Shown here piece by piece: positions 24,596 to 34,911 of a stretch of 64,000 bases of DNA (position 1 is the stretch's first letter; each line of letters opens with the position of its first letter). The notes under the pieces are model-generated. The model worked only from the letters and a program-made list of their open reading frames with translations. It was not told where the DNA came from and did not search any database. The DNA is from Spartobacteria bacterium (lineage in GTDB: Bacteria; Verrucomicrobiota; Verrucomicrobiia; Chthoniobacterales; UBA10450): the NCBI GenBank assembly GCA_003167365.1, contig PMTM01000018.1, positions 32,745 through 96,744 of the forward strand, written 5' to 3'. A program made the translations under genes and the position numbers.

Positions 24596-27500
24596 ATGAG
24601 AATAATTCGCATCCTGCCGTTGATCGCCGTTGGTCTCTTTCTCCGATTTGAAGCTGTGGCCGCGCCGCCAGCGGACGTTGAACTTATTAACGACAGCGGC
24701 GAATTACTTCAGCCGTCGAGCACGCTCGAGTTTCGCTTTGCCCGGCCCATTGTCGATCGCGACCAGATCAGCGGCGCCGCCGCGCAATCGCCGATTGTTT
24801 TTCAACCTGATTTACCGGGACGTTTTACCTGGCTCAGCCGGAGAAGCGGCGTTTACGTTTCGGAAAACGCGCCGCCTCTTGGTGTTTCATATCAAGTTAC
24901 GATTCGGCGCGGACTGAAGGCTGCCGATGGAAACCTCATCGGCGAAAAGTTCCGCGCCACGTTACGCACGCCGCTGTTCGGGATCATCGCCACGCACAAC
25001 GGCGTTTACGATAAAGACGATGTCGATCCAAAACCGAAGGTGCGCCTCGTTTTCAACAGCGAAGTGGTGGAGAAAGGAGCATCCGCGATTTTCAAATTCG
25101 TTGATGAGAAAGGCGCAAAGATTCCATCGGTCGTTCGCTATGTGACGAGCGAGGACGAATCGGATGAATCGACCACCGACGAGCGCGACTGGGAAGCAAG
25201 GTGGCACGAGGCCAAGTCCCCAACGGCCCCGGAAAATACCGAGAACAAACGCGAGAAGACGAAGCGCACGGTCTTCAATCGCATCATCGTTTCACCGGCC
25301 ACTAATCTGACGGCGGGAAAAGCATGGCGTCTCGAGATGGCGGCGGGTCTGCGCTCCCGCTCGGGAAAATATCAGATTGCGAAGGCGCAGATTTTCGAGC
25401 TTGGATTTGTAAAAACGTTTACGCTCAAAGAACTTCGGACTTCGAGCTACATCAATTCGGGACGCAGTGTTACCCTGGAGTTCTCTCAGGAGATCGCGCC
25501 GGATGTAACCGATGAAACAGGCGTAAAATTTTTTCATGTCGATCCTCCGGTCGCGAACCTGCACCTAGGGGAGGATTATCACGCCGTCACATTGTCCGGT
25601 GATTTTCAGCGCGGTCAGCGGTATCGAGTCGAGATCGATCGCGCTGTAATCGCGCAGAACGGCCTGCCCTTTGAGGGCGATCGTGTCCGGACTTTCGAAT
25701 TCGGGCCGGTCAAGCCACGACTTTATCTGCCGGAAATCACCGCGCATCAGATTCGCGGAGGCAACCGAAAGTTTGAAGTGCACTCCGGTAATTTGAAGGT
25801 GCTGCATGTGACTGCGCGATTGGTCGTGCCGAGCGAAGTCCCGCGCGCGATCACCGCGTTTTCGCAATACAACCGATCCTCTGACCAAGAGACGGACAGT
25901 GATGAGATTTATCAAAAACTTCCCGAAGACGCGATTACCGGCGCAGTCATTTCGGATGAGAAAATTGATCTGTCATCTGGTGAGCTCGATGCGCCGCAGA
26001 ACACGGTTTTGGATTGGGACAAGATTGCCGGGACGAAAAAAGCCGGCGCGATTTTCCTGACGGTAGAAGGCGAGCCGCGCCCGGAAGCAGCCGGCAAACC
26101 ACCCGGCGCTCAAGCACTGATCCAAATCACCGACCTCGGCATCCTTTGGAAAAAGGTTGGCGGGGCATTGCGCGTAACTATTTTTTCCCACTCTACTGGC
26201 AAACCGGTTTCCGGTGCGCAAGTGTCGCTTCTGGATCCGGATTTCGGGCAGCTCGGCGCCGGGCAAACTGACTCCGCAGGTTTGGCGACGCTGCCGGTGA
26301 GCTCGGAGCCGGGATGGCTTCTTGCGCAACAAGGAGACGACGCGCACGCGATGCGCGTCGGCAAGAACGGGACCGAATTGCCAGTCGGCAGTAAGGACGT
26401 CTCCGTTTACTACCGCGATTGGGGACAACACCCCGAAAAAACCACGCGATTGCGCGCGTTTTTCTTCACGGATCGCCCGCTCTATCAGCCGGACGAAGAG
26501 GTGAAGGTGAAGGGCATCCTGCGCGAGATGCGCGATGGCAAACTTTCTCCCGCAAAAAATCGAGCCGGCAAAATAACTCTGCGCGACGAACGCGGAGACC
26601 GTGTCGCCGATGTCGACGTCAGTACGAGCGAGACCGGCGGTTTGGACGCGTCGTTGAAACTCGGTTCCGGCGTAGGAAAACGCACGTTGAGTTTCAAGCC
26701 GTCGCAGGTTGGGGACGAGGAAGTGTATGAGGGCGAATCGGAAATGTTTGAAGTCGCGTCCTATCAGCCGAACGCATTCGAGCTGAAAGTTGCGACTGCG
26801 AAAAGATTTCACGCGGACGAAGCGTTTCGCGCCGCCGTCTCGGCAAAATATTTCTTCGGCGCTCCGATCACGAAATCGCAGGCGCGCTGGACCATGCGTT
26901 ACATGCGCGATCCGTTTCGACCTGATGGTTTCGATGACTTCTCATTCGGGCGCGTGGAGCAAGAAGAGGAGAACGCACTCACGTTGCGGGGAGAAGGCAA
27001 CATCAACGGCGCGCAAGAGTTGATCATTGATCCTAAACTTCCGACGCCGGTCGGCGTTCCGCATGCCGGCGTTCTCACCGTCGAAGTTACCGACGCAAAC
27101 CAACAAACGGTTTCCGACACGCAGCATGTCGTGCAGGATGCGTCGGACTTCTACCTTGGAATGGCCGCGCTCAATCGTTCGGTGATTTTGGTTGGGGAGG
27201 AAGTTACCGCGCGCATTGTTGCGGTGCAGGCCGACGGCAAGCCGCTGGTGAAGCCGGTGAAGATCAACGCCGAGCTCGTGCGGTTTCATCACGAAACGGT
27301 CCGGATGCAGGGCGCGGGCAAGTCGATCACGTTCAAAACGGAAACGCGCGAGGAGAAGATCGCGGAAAGTGCGGGCGAGACAATTGTGCCGAAAAAGATT
27401 GCCGATTCCTGGGATGCAAGCGATGGCCCGGGCGTCCGCTTCAAAATTCCGCAAGCAGGGGAGTATCGAATTCGCGCGAAGGCGAAAGACGCCGGTGGGC

Positions 27501-30250
27501 GCGAGGTCATCTCGGAGCTCGAAGTTTATGGAAGCGGCCGCGACAAACTCGCCTGGGATTTGCGTCACGCATCGCAGGTCGATCTTGTGCCGGACAAATC
27601 GGAATATCAGCCGGGCGATAAAGCGCGCATTCTCGTCAAGACGCCGATTTCAGGCAAAGCAATGGTGAGCATCGAGCGCGAGGACACCATCTTGCGCACC
27701 ATGGAGGTGCAGCTCGAAGGCAACGCTCCTTCGTTCGAAGTTCCGGTCCTGGCTGGTGACACGCCGAACGTTTGCGTATCGATGATGTTGATCCGTGGCG
27801 CAGAAGCGAGCACGCGCAAGTTCAAGACACCCGATTATCGGTACGGCGTTTGCAATCTTCACGTCGCAAACCCGGCGTCGCGCTTGCAGGTGAACGTCGC
27901 GCCGACGCGGGCGGAAGTGAAACCGGGCGACGATGTCGAAGTGGAGATCGCCGTACGCGATGGAAAGGGAAGTGCGGTTGAAAATGCGGAGGTCACGTTT
28001 TTCGCAATCGATGACGGAGTCTTAGCGTTGACCGGATACACCCGCCCCTCGCCGGTCGAAACATTTTATCGCCCTTTGCCGCTGTTAATTCGAACGGGCC
28101 TGAGCTTGTACGAGTTGATGCCGGAGGATCCGGCAGATCTCGAATTTGAAAACAAAGGTTATTTGATCGGCGGCGGTGGCGTGGAAGGTCCAGGCACGAA
28201 ATTGCGCCACGATTTTCCCGGCACGGCGTGCTGGATGCCGTCGCTGCGTACGGCGAAGAACGGAAAGGTGCGCGCGCATTTCAAGGCGCCCGATGCGCTG
28301 ACGCGTTATCGCCTCGTGGCGGTCGTGCATGCTGGTGGCGATATGTTTGGTTCGGGCGAATCCGCGTTTGCAATTCGCAAACCGTTGATGGTGCTGCCGG
28401 CGCTCGGCTTGTTCGCAAACGTCGGCGACGAACTGAACGCGCGTGCGGTAATTCGTAACGACACCGGTGCGGATGGCATCGTCGATCTTTCCTTGAAGCT
28501 CGATCAAACCGCCGAATCGTCCCAACCGACTGCAGCCAAGATCGATATTAAGAATGGTGAAGCGCGCACAATCGATTTCCCGGTCCGGTTTCGGGCTGTG
28601 GGTCGAGCGGAATGGAGATGGTCCGCGCGTCTCCAAGCGAACGGCAAAGTCTTCGACGATGAAGTGGTTTCGTCTCTCGATGTCGGTTCGCCGATGTTGG
28701 TGCTTCGCGAAATCTATTCCACCGATGCACGCGAAGCGGCGAACGATCTTCTTGCCGGAGTAAATCCTCAGATTCTCGAAGGCAGCGGAACGGCCGCCGT
28801 CACGGTCGCCAACACGCGCTTGGCCTCGTTGCGCGGGAGCGTGAGCCATCTGCGGGAATATCCGTACGGCTGCGCGGAGCAAACCGTGTCCGCCTTAATT
28901 CCTTGGGTGGTTCTGCCCGATCTGCGTCCCGTTCTTCCTGAACTAACGCCGGGCGATGAGAAGAAAGCGATTGAAAAAGGTCTCGAGAAAATCGCGTCGA
29001 TGCAAACCTCATCGGGCGGTTTGGCGTTTTGGCCGGGTGGGCACGAACCGAAATTATTCCCGAGCGCTTATGCTGCGATTGCGCTCGCGTTGCTCGAGCG
29101 GCAGGGAACGCCGGTAAAAGATCGACAGGAGAAACTTCTCAAATATCTGAGCGAGGAGCTGCGCGGCTTAAATAAGCTTCGCGATGAATCCGCGCTCAGC
29201 GACCGCGTTCTCGCCGTTCTCGCGCTCGCGTTTTCCGGCCGAGCCGAGCCCGCGTATCACGAAGAACTTTTCCGTCGTCGCGCTGAACTCTCGCATGAAT
29301 CGCGTGCCCTTCTCGCGCTCGCTATCATCGAGGTTCACGGTCCGGCTGCGATGATCGATGAATTGCTCGATCCGCGGAAACCGGCGCCGGAAACATTTTC
29401 GTGGTTCAGCGGCGCGGCCCGCGAAACAGCGGCCGAACTGATGGCCTGGAGCCAGTACAAACCGACGGCCCCCGAAGTTTCACGACTGGCGAGTGAACTT
29501 TTGCGCTTTCGTAAGAACGGACGCTGGCAGACAACGCAGGAAAATGCCTGGGCACTGATGGCGCTTGCGCGTTATTTCAAAAATGCCGAAGGCGGCGGCA
29601 ATCCGGCTAGCGGCTCCCTGGTTTTCGATCAACAGAAAATTGCTTTTGACGTTACCCAGGAACACCCGTCCAAAACGCAAGAGTTTCAGTTTGATGCAAC
29701 GAAGCAATTGAACGTGCTGCGCGTCGAAAATCCGCAGAAGGCAGTTCTTTTCGCCGACGCCGATTTCAAAGCACATCCGCCGCTTGGCGATCAGCCGCGA
29801 CAGGACCGTGGCTTCGCCGTTTCGCGCAGTTATCGGAAAATTGGCGACGACGGCTCGCTGCTCGAGCCGAGCAATCTGAAAGTAGGCGATCGCATCCTTG
29901 TTACTTTGCGAATCGAATTGTCGCGCCCGGCCCGCTTTGTCGCGATCGACGATCCGTTTCCGTCGATCTTCGAAGCGATCAATCCCTCGTTTGTGAGTCG
30001 CGTCGCGAGCGCTGGGGAAGAGTTCGCGACCGACAGTTTCAGCGATTACCGCGAAATGCGTTCGGATCGCGTCCTGATTTTTTGCGATAGTTTGCCGTCA
30101 GGCGCATACACGTTCCGTTACTTGGCGCGGATTCGTTCTGCCGGAACGGCGATGGCCGGATCGACGAAAGCCGAGGAGATGTATCGGCCGGAAAGATTTG
30201 GTTTGAGCGAAACGATGCGCGTGACGAGTCGCGCCGCGGACGAAAAATGA
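24596..30250 (+). CDS. Bacterial alpha-2-macroglobulin with thioester
   Basis: A 1884-residue periplasmic protease-trapping protein. The signal peptide (residues 1-22, AVAAPP) ends without a lipobox Cys, unlike E. coli YfhM, so it is probably soluble. Next come MG domains, an A2M_N domain (FFTDRPLYQPDEEVKVKG at about 620-640), the A2M domain, and a thioester domain with the intact CAEQ motif (Cys1426 in YGCAEQTVSAL). Helical TED repeats follow, then a C-terminal receptor-like domain. Its role is to bind incoming proteases covalently and protect the envelope when peptidoglycan is breached. The stop overlaps the pbpC start by 4 bases, the classical yfhM-pbpC pairing. Confidence 0.95.
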   Translation: MRIIRILPLIAVGLFLRFEAVAAPPADVELINDSGELLQPSSTLEFRFARPIVDRDQISGAAAQSPIVFQPDLPGRFTWLSRRSGVYVSENAPPLGVSYQVTIRRGLKAADGNLIGEKFRATLRTPLFGIIATHNGVYDKDDVDPKPKVRLVFNSEVVEKGASAIFKFVDEKGAKIPSVVRYVTSEDESDESTTDERDWEARWHEAKSPTAPENTENKREKTKRTVFNRIIVSPATNLTAGKAWRLEMAAGLRSRSGKYQIAKAQIFELGFVKTFTLKELRTSSYINSGRSVTLEFSQEIAPDVTDETGVKFFHVDPPVANLHLGEDYHAVTLSGDFQRGQRYRVEIDRAVIAQNGLPFEGDRVRTFEFGPVKPRLYLPEITAHQIRGGNRKFEVHSGNLKVLHVTARLVVPSEVPRAITAFSQYNRSSDQETDSDEIYQKLPEDAITGAVISDEKIDLSSGELDAPQNTVLDWDKIAGTKKAGAIFLTVEGEPRPEAAGKPPGAQALIQITDLGILWKKVGGALRVTIFSHSTGKPVSGAQVSLLDPDFGQLGAGQTDSAGLATLPVSSEPGWLLAQQGDDAHAMRVGKNGTELPVGSKDVSVYYRDWGQHPEKTTRLRAFFFTDRPLYQPDEEVKVKGILREMRDGKLSPAKNRAGKITLRDERGDRVADVDVSTSETGGLDASLKLGSGVGKRTLSFKPSQVGDEEVYEGESEMFEVASYQPNAFELKVATAKRFHADEAFRAAVSAKYFFGAPITKSQARWTMRYMRDPFRPDGFDDFSFGRVEQEEENALTLRGEGNINGAQELIIDPKLPTPVGVPHAGVLTVEVTDANQQTVSDTQHVVQDASDFYLGMAALNRSVILVGEEVTARIVAVQADGKPLVKPVKINAELVRFHHETVRMQGAGKSITFKTETREEKIAESAGETIVPKKIADSWDASDGPGVRFKIPQAGEYRIRAKAKDAGGREVISELEVYGSGRDKLAWDLRHASQVDLVPDKSEYQPGDKARILVKTPISGKAMVSIEREDTILRTMEVQLEGNAPSFEVPVLAGDTPNVCVSMMLIRGAEASTRKFKTPDYRYGVCNLHVANPASRLQVNVAPTRAEVKPGDDVEVEIAVRDGKGSAVENAEVTFFAIDDGVLALTGYTRPSPVETFYRPLPLLIRTGLSLYELMPEDPADLEFENKGYLIGGGGVEGPGTKLRHDFPGTACWMPSLRTAKNGKVRAHFKAPDALTRYRLVAVVHAGGDMFGSGESAFAIRKPLMVLPALGLFANVGDELNARAVIRNDTGADGIVDLSLKLDQTAESSQPTAAKIDIKNGEARTIDFPVRFRAVGRAEWRWSARLQANGKVFDDEVVSSLDVGSPMLVLREIYSTDAREAANDLLAGVNPQILEGSGTAAVTVANTRLASLRGSVSHLREYPYGCAEQTVSALIPWVVLPDLRPVLPELTPGDEKKAIEKGLEKIASMQTSSGGLAFWPGGHEPKLFPSAYAAIALALLERQGTPVKDRQEKLLKYLSEELRGLNKLRDESALSDRVLAVLALAFSGRAEPAYHEELFRRRAELSHESRALLALAIIEVHGPAAMIDELLDPRKPAPETFSWFSGAARETAAELMAWSQYKPTAPEVSRLASELLRFRKNGRWQTTQENAWALMALARYFKNAEGGGNPASGSLVFDQQKIAFDVTQEHPSKTQEFQFDATKQLNVLRVENPQKAVLFADADFKAHPPLGDQPRQDRGFAVSRSYRKIGDDGSLLEPSNLKVGDRILVTLRIELSRPARFVAIDDPFPSIFEAINPSFVSRVASAGEEFATDSFSDYREMRSDRVLIFCDSLPSGAYTFRYLARIRSAGTAMAGSTKAEEMYRPERFGLSETMRVTSRAADEK

Positions 30251-32490
30251 AAACCGGCCACGCGGTTCGCCGCGCCATAACGATTTCGATCTTCGCCGTT
30301 ATCGCGGCGGGAATTGCGCTTCGATTTACGCCGATCCCGAAGACGCTCGAACGCGGAGCGATCCCAAGTGTGGAATTTGTCGATCGCAACGGGCGACCAC
30401 TCCGCACCATGCTGGTCGATCAACGTCGTTACGCGCGGCGCGTGCAACTCGCGGAAGTTTCGCCGCACATGGTCGATGCGACGCTGAGCGCGGAAGATCG
30501 GCATTTTTATCGTCACGTCGGCATCGACCCAGCAGCGATCGGTCGCGCAATGGTTTTCGCCATTCAACATCGGCATGTTCAATCCGGTGCGTCGACGATT
30601 ACGCAGCAATTGATCAAGTTAAGTGGACCGGCACCGCGAACGGCGTTCCGAAAGGTCTGGGAAATGTGGCTCGCCCTTCGGCTGGAAATGAGTTGGTCGA
30701 AGCCGCGGATTCTCGAAGAGTATTTGAACCGGCTTGATTACGGAAATCTGCAGATCGGCGTAGGCGCGGCCAGCCATTATTACTTTGGCAAGCCGCCGTC
30801 CGATTTGAGCCCGGCGGAGTCTGCGTTTCTTGCCGGATTGCCAAAGGCGCCGAGCCGGCTGGATCCTCATTCCGATTTAGCCGCAGCGATTGCGCGGCAG
30901 CGTTGGGTTCTGCAACGGATGCGCACGAATGGATATATCGATTCAGAAACTTTCGATCGCGCTGTGGCGGAGCCGGTTCAGCTTCTTCCGCCGCGTCATG
31001 AATTTGAAGCGCCGCATTTTGTCGATCTTTTGTTGCAACGCCGCCACTTGCTTCCGGCAGATGGCGGCCGCGTGCGCACGACGCTCGATGTCGAGCTTAC
31101 CCACGAAGCCGAGCGCTCGTTGGCCGATCAGTTGGCGAGGATCACAGACAAGAATGCAACAAGCGGCGCAGTGGTTGTGATCGATAATCGAAGCGGCGAA
31201 GTGCTGGCCCTCGCTGGTTCGGGCGATTATTTCCGGCCGGGCGCGGGCCAGATCAATGGAGCGTGGAGCCCGCGTTCGCCCGGCTCCGCGATCAAACCTT
31301 TCACCTACGAACTGGCACTCGAGCGCGGCGCCAATCCGTGTTCAGTGGTTGCGGATGTTCCGAGCGATTTCGCTACGCCGACGGGCGTTTATTCGCCGAA
31401 CAATTACAATCACCGCTTTTACGGCCCGGTCAGTTTGCGGTTCGCACTCGGGAACTCATTAAATGTCGCGGCGATTCGCACACTTCAATTCGCCGGCGGC
31501 CCCGAACCTTTGCATCGGCGTCTGCGCGAGCTTGGCATCACGACTCTCGATCACTCCGCCGAATACTTCGGGCTCGGTTTGACGCTCGGCAACGCGGAAG
31601 TGCGGTTGCTCGAACTTGCGAACGCTTTCGCCACGTTGGCCCGCTTGGGAATCCATCAGCCTTACCGGCTCGCGCTCGATGGAGGACATGGCGATCTCGC
31701 CCACCGCGTTTGCGATCCCCGCGCATGTTATCTCGTGGCCGACATGTTAGCGGATAACAGCGCTCGCTCGGCATCGTTCGGTCTCGAATCCTATCTCGCC
31801 TTCGATTTTCCAGTCGCATGCAAGACTGGGACGAGCTCCGATTATCGCGACAACTGGGCGATTGGATTCACGCCGGAATTCACCGTTGCGGTTTGGATCG
31901 GTAATCCGGACGGCTCGCCGATGCGCGCAATCACCGGTGTGACAGGCGCGGCGCCGGTGATGCATGAGCTCATTCAGCATCTGCACGACCAACGCGGCAC
32001 ATCATGGTTCATGGAATCGGAAGGAATTCTGCATTGCTCCGTCCAGCCGCTCACCGGGAAAAGAGTTCTCGCGGCGCGCGCGGGAACTTTGCCGGAAAAA
32101 TGTTTAACCGAGCCGCCGTTGGAAGAGTCGTCTGATTACGATGCGAATGGACACGTTGTCTTATCCGCTGAGTATGCGACGTGGTTGCGCAGTTCGCAAA
32201 ACACGCTGGGCAATTTGGTGGTGTGCAATCAACGGAGCACCGAGTTGCAGATCATTAAGCCGGCGCCGGGTACGATCTTTTTTCTCGACCCCGATATTCC
32301 GGCGAGCGATCAACGAATTACATTGCGCGCAAAAGGGCCGGGGACCGTCGAGTGGTCGAGCGATTTATTTTCGGGAAGTTTGACCGGCGAATCGCAGCGC
32401 GTGCAGTTGCGCGAAGGCGTCCACGTCATCTCCGCGCGAGCCAGCAACGGCGAGCTCGCGCAATCCTGGGTGGACGTTCGTGAACTCTAG
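30247..32490 (+). CDS. pbpC: Penicillin-binding protein 1C
   Basis: A 747-residue bifunctional peptidoglycan synthase-like protein. One N-terminal TM (about 8-27) is followed by the GT51 glycosyltransferase domain with Glu83 (SAEDRHFYRH) and the ITQQLIK motif. The transpeptidase domain has SAIK (Ser347, Lys350), SLN (404-406) and KTGT (526-529). A C-terminal BiPBP_C Ig-like domain (about 640-747, GTIFFLDPDIP) is diagnostic of PBP1C. All active-site residues are intact. Coupled to alpha-2-macroglobulin by an ATGA overlap, it is thought to repair the wall at breach sites. It is convergent with the gene ending at 32496. Confidence 0.95.
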   Translation: MKTGHAVRRAITISIFAVIAAGIALRFTPIPKTLERGAIPSVEFVDRNGRPLRTMLVDQRRYARRVQLAEVSPHMVDATLSAEDRHFYRHVGIDPAAIGRAMVFAIQHRHVQSGASTITQQLIKLSGPAPRTAFRKVWEMWLALRLEMSWSKPRILEEYLNRLDYGNLQIGVGAASHYYFGKPPSDLSPAESAFLAGLPKAPSRLDPHSDLAAAIARQRWVLQRMRTNGYIDSETFDRAVAEPVQLLPPRHEFEAPHFVDLLLQRRHLLPADGGRVRTTLDVELTHEAERSLADQLARITDKNATSGAVVVIDNRSGEVLALAGSGDYFRPGAGQINGAWSPRSPGSAIKPFTYELALERGANPCSVVADVPSDFATPTGVYSPNNYNHRFYGPVSLRFALGNSLNVAAIRTLQFAGGPEPLHRRLRELGITTLDHSAEYFGLGLTLGNAEVRLLELANAFATLARLGIHQPYRLALDGGHGDLAHRVCDPRACYLVADMLADNSARSASFGLESYLAFDFPVACKTGTSSDYRDNWAIGFTPEFTVAVWIGNPDGSPMRAITGVTGAAPVMHELIQHLHDQRGTSWFMESEGILHCSVQPLTGKRVLAARAGTLPEKCLTEPPLEESSDYDANGHVVLSAEYATWLRSSQNTLGNLVVCNQRSTELQIIKPAPGTIFFLDPDIPASDQRITLRAKGPGTVEWSSDLFSGSLTGESQRVQLREGVHVISARASNGELAQSWVDVREL

Positions 32491-32495
32491 TCGCG

Positions 32496-33167
32496 TCACT
32501 TCAGTTCGAAATCTCCGCAATCGAACGCCATCATCTTGTCGATGTTCGATATGCGATATTGTTCAATAGTGGTGCCGTCATCCTCGAAGACGTCGACCGA
32601 TTTCTCGCCGTTCGTCGTGATCGACGCGCGAACCAAATTCGGCGTCGAACTAATGGTGAAGAGTGGCAATCCATCCGTGGTTTTTAAGTAGCTGTTCACG
32701 TCATCGAATCCCACGGCAAGCTCGACAATTGTCTTTGCGTCCTTTGCCAAAGGATTCGGCATCAGCTTCACCGGCGCTATTCCCGCCGCATTGGAATCGG
32801 CGGCTGGACTCGCCCCTTTGCCCAGGTCCTCGATCTTCAAGTGGCCGACAAGGAAACCGCGCGCATGGTATTTTCCGGGAGGCAGATCTTCGCCGTCGTC
32901 GTTCTTCCCGTCCCACTTTGTCACGAGCGCATCGGCGCCAACCGTGAATTCATCGAGTTTGGATTCCTGGTGCAAAACGCGTACGAGCTGTCCATTCGCA
33001 TCGTAAATGCCCAGACTGATTGTTCCCTCCAGTGGCGGCGGCAGAAAACTGATGCGGACAGTGCGGGCCGGTGATGCGCTCAGAGCCGGTGGAGCACTTG
33101 GCGTCTCTTGCGCGAAGCAAGCGATGCCAAGTCCGAAAAAAGCAGCGACAATTAAGCTCCTCGTCAT
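32496..33167 (-). CDS. Secreted protein with FlgD-like Ig domain
   Basis: A 223-residue exported protein. The signal peptide covers about 1-19 (AAFFGLGIACFAQ). Residues about 35-110 form a FlgD-Ig/CHU_C-type beta sandwich, recognisable by LGIYDANGQLVRVL, KWDGKNDDGEDLPPGKY and GKYHARGF, the pattern of sorting or adhesion-type Ig modules. The second half (about 130-223) is beta-rich and unrecognised. The function is unknown. It starts 3 bases downstream of the GH57 gene's coordinates on the same strand, but the GH57 gene is downstream of it, not upstream: this gene's start at 33167 faces the GH57 stop at 33171, so GH57 is transcribed first. Confidence 0.7.
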   Translation of the reverse strand: MTRSLIVAAFFGLGIACFAQETPSAPPALSASPARTVRISFLPPPLEGTISLGIYDANGQLVRVLHQESKLDEFTVGADALVTKWDGKNDDGEDLPPGKYHARGFLVGHLKIEDLGKGASPAADSNAAGIAPVKLMPNPLAKDAKTIVELAVGFDDVNSYLKTTDGLPLFTISSTPNLVRASITTNGEKSVDVFEDDGTTIEQYRISNIDKMMAFDCGDFELK

Positions 33168-33170
33168 TAT

Positions 33171-34745
33171 CTAAATGTAATAGCGCCAGTTCACGTCTGG
33201 GAAAAGATTATCGCGCCATTCGCAGTCGCGCAGGAAATTTTCGTCCACATTGCCGGAGGCAAATTGGCGATCTAACCGGTCGAAGCGGGTGAGGTGATCG
33301 ATCGTTCGCTTCTCCGCGTACTCGCGCGCGGTTCCAGTTTTCATCAGGAACGCCCAATCGCTCGCCTGCGCCAGGAGAAGTTCCCGTGCAAGTTGTTTAA
33401 GCATGCGCTCGGCCAGCGGCGTGGTGTCGCTCTTATGAGCGCGCGCGACTTCGCTCATCTTCCGCGCCGCCAGATGGAGTGGCGGATAGATCCAGGAATT
33501 GCTTCGATCGATCCAGACGTCGAGATGACCTTTCTCCCCCCATGTCGATGTTGCCGGCTGGATGGTCTGTTGCGTCGGATGCGCGGCCAAGTAATCGCTC
33601 GGCGTAGTCAATTGGAGATCCTGCTGCTCATGCGCCTTTCGAATGAAGGAATCGAGAAAGCGCGGCCCTTCAAACCACCAGTGTCCAAACAGCTCGGCAT
33701 CAAACGGCACAACGATGATCGGTTCAAAATCGCGCGCCCGGAGTTCATTGATCTGCCGGCGCCGCTGCTCGAGATAGTGAGCCGCATGTTCATCCGCGGT
33801 TTTCTCAGCTGCCTCGCGATCGTAAAATTCCTTCTCGCCGGTGCGACCAGTGATGCGGTGATATTTGATGCCGACAAATTTGCGAACGCCGCGCGCGACA
33901 AGGTCGATCTGTTCGAGCGGGAGATCGAATCCGATGTCGCGATAGAAATCCCGATAAACCGGGTTGCCCGGATAACCTTCCTGCGCGCTCCAAACCTGAC
34001 AGCTTGATTCGCGATCGCGCGCGAAAACGGCCGGCCCCGCCGGTGTAAAGTATGGGGCGTAGATCGCGCGGCGCGGACGCGGTTCGCCGAACATCACGCC
34101 GTGCGCATCGAGAATGGTCCAACGAACGTTGGCCTCCTGCAGGAACGTTTCCAAGCCAGGTGTATAAGCGCATTCCGGGAGCCAGAAGCCGTTTGGATCG
34201 GTATCGAAATTTTCTCGATAAACATCGCGGCCGATCAATACCTGGGCGCGGGCTGCTTCGCGCGATTGCTGCTGGATAATCGGCAGTAATCCGTGGGTTG
34301 CCGCGGAGGCGATGATCTCGAGTGCGTCCTGTTCGCGCAGCGCCCGAAACTGTGCCAGTAGATCGCAGCGCCAGACATCGACAAAGAGACGCCGGCTCTC
34401 GCGAAAATGCTCGAGATAGAATTCTGCGAGCGGGCGCAGTTGTTCGTGCTTTCGGTTGCGATCGAGCTCACGGTTTGAGAGTTCGATTAAGAGGTCGACA
34501 TGTCGAACGTAGCGCTCTTGCAGTAGCGGATCGCGCAACATGGCGCAGAGTGTTGGGGTGATCGACATCGTGAGTTTGAACGGAATTCCATCGCGCACGA
34601 GCCCCTGCATCATCACTAGTAGTGGAATGTAGGTCTCGCTGATCGCCTCGAAGAGCCAGTCTTCCTCGAGAAAACTTTCGTGCTCTGGATGACGCACGAA
34701 CGGCAGGTGCGCGTGAAGAATGAGCGCAAGGTGACCGGAAGCCAT
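33171..34745 (-). CDS. GH57 1,4-alpha-glucan branching enzyme (DUF1957-type)
   Basis: A 524-residue glycoside hydrolase family 57 protein that probably introduces alpha-1,6 branches into glycogen. The N-terminal HAHLPFVRHPE, the catalytic nucleophile Glu191 (GFWLPECAYTPG) and the acid Asp349 (VPFDAELFGHWWFEGP) are all present. A C-terminal helical DUF1957 domain spans about 420-524. Length matches the Thermus/Thermococcus-type branching enzymes (520-560). No other glycogen gene is in the window. It is followed with a 3-base gap by the FlgD-like gene on the same strand, implying co-transcription. An inverted-repeat element (34763-34908) lies upstream of its start, between it and the aspartate aminotransferase 3' end. 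Confidence 0.9.
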   Translation of the reverse strand: MASGHLALILHAHLPFVRHPEHESFLEEDWLFEAISETYIPLLVMMQGLVRDGIPFKLTMSITPTLCAMLRDPLLQERYVRHVDLLIELSNRELDRNRKHEQLRPLAEFYLEHFRESRRLFVDVWRCDLLAQFRALREQDALEIIASAATHGLLPIIQQQSREAARAQVLIGRDVYRENFDTDPNGFWLPECAYTPGLETFLQEANVRWTILDAHGVMFGEPRPRRAIYAPYFTPAGPAVFARDRESSCQVWSAQEGYPGNPVYRDFYRDIGFDLPLEQIDLVARGVRKFVGIKYHRITGRTGEKEFYDREAAEKTADEHAAHYLEQRRRQINELRARDFEPIIVVPFDAELFGHWWFEGPRFLDSFIRKAHEQQDLQLTTPSDYLAAHPTQQTIQPATSTWGEKGHLDVWIDRSNSWIYPPLHLAARKMSEVARAHKSDTTPLAERMLKQLARELLLAQASDWAFLMKTGTAREYAEKRTIDHLTRFDRLDRQFASGNVDENFLRDCEWRDNLFPDVNWRYYI

Positions 34746-34762
34746 TTCAGAACTCTAGGCGC

Positions 34763-34908
34763 GTCATTCCGAGCGAAGCGAGGAACCTCTCGAAAAATTC
34801 TTGATTAGCTTTGAAGAGGAACGCGCCCGCTTCATCGAAGATTACACACTCTCGCCGCAAGGTCCCGCAGTGCAGGAATGTGGGCTCCCTCACTTCGTTC
34901 GGGATGAC
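34763..34908. repeat. Inverted-repeat element D (21-bp arms)
   Basis: Arms at 34763-34783 and 34888-34908 match as inverted repeats at 18 of 21 positions, counted by eye, and enclose about 104 bases. The arm core CCGAGCGAAGCGAGG looks like a multi-copy intergenic repeat. It occupies nearly the whole gap between the aminotransferase 3' end and the GH57 start. No coding frame spans it. Confidence 0.7.
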
Positions 34909-34911
34909 AGA

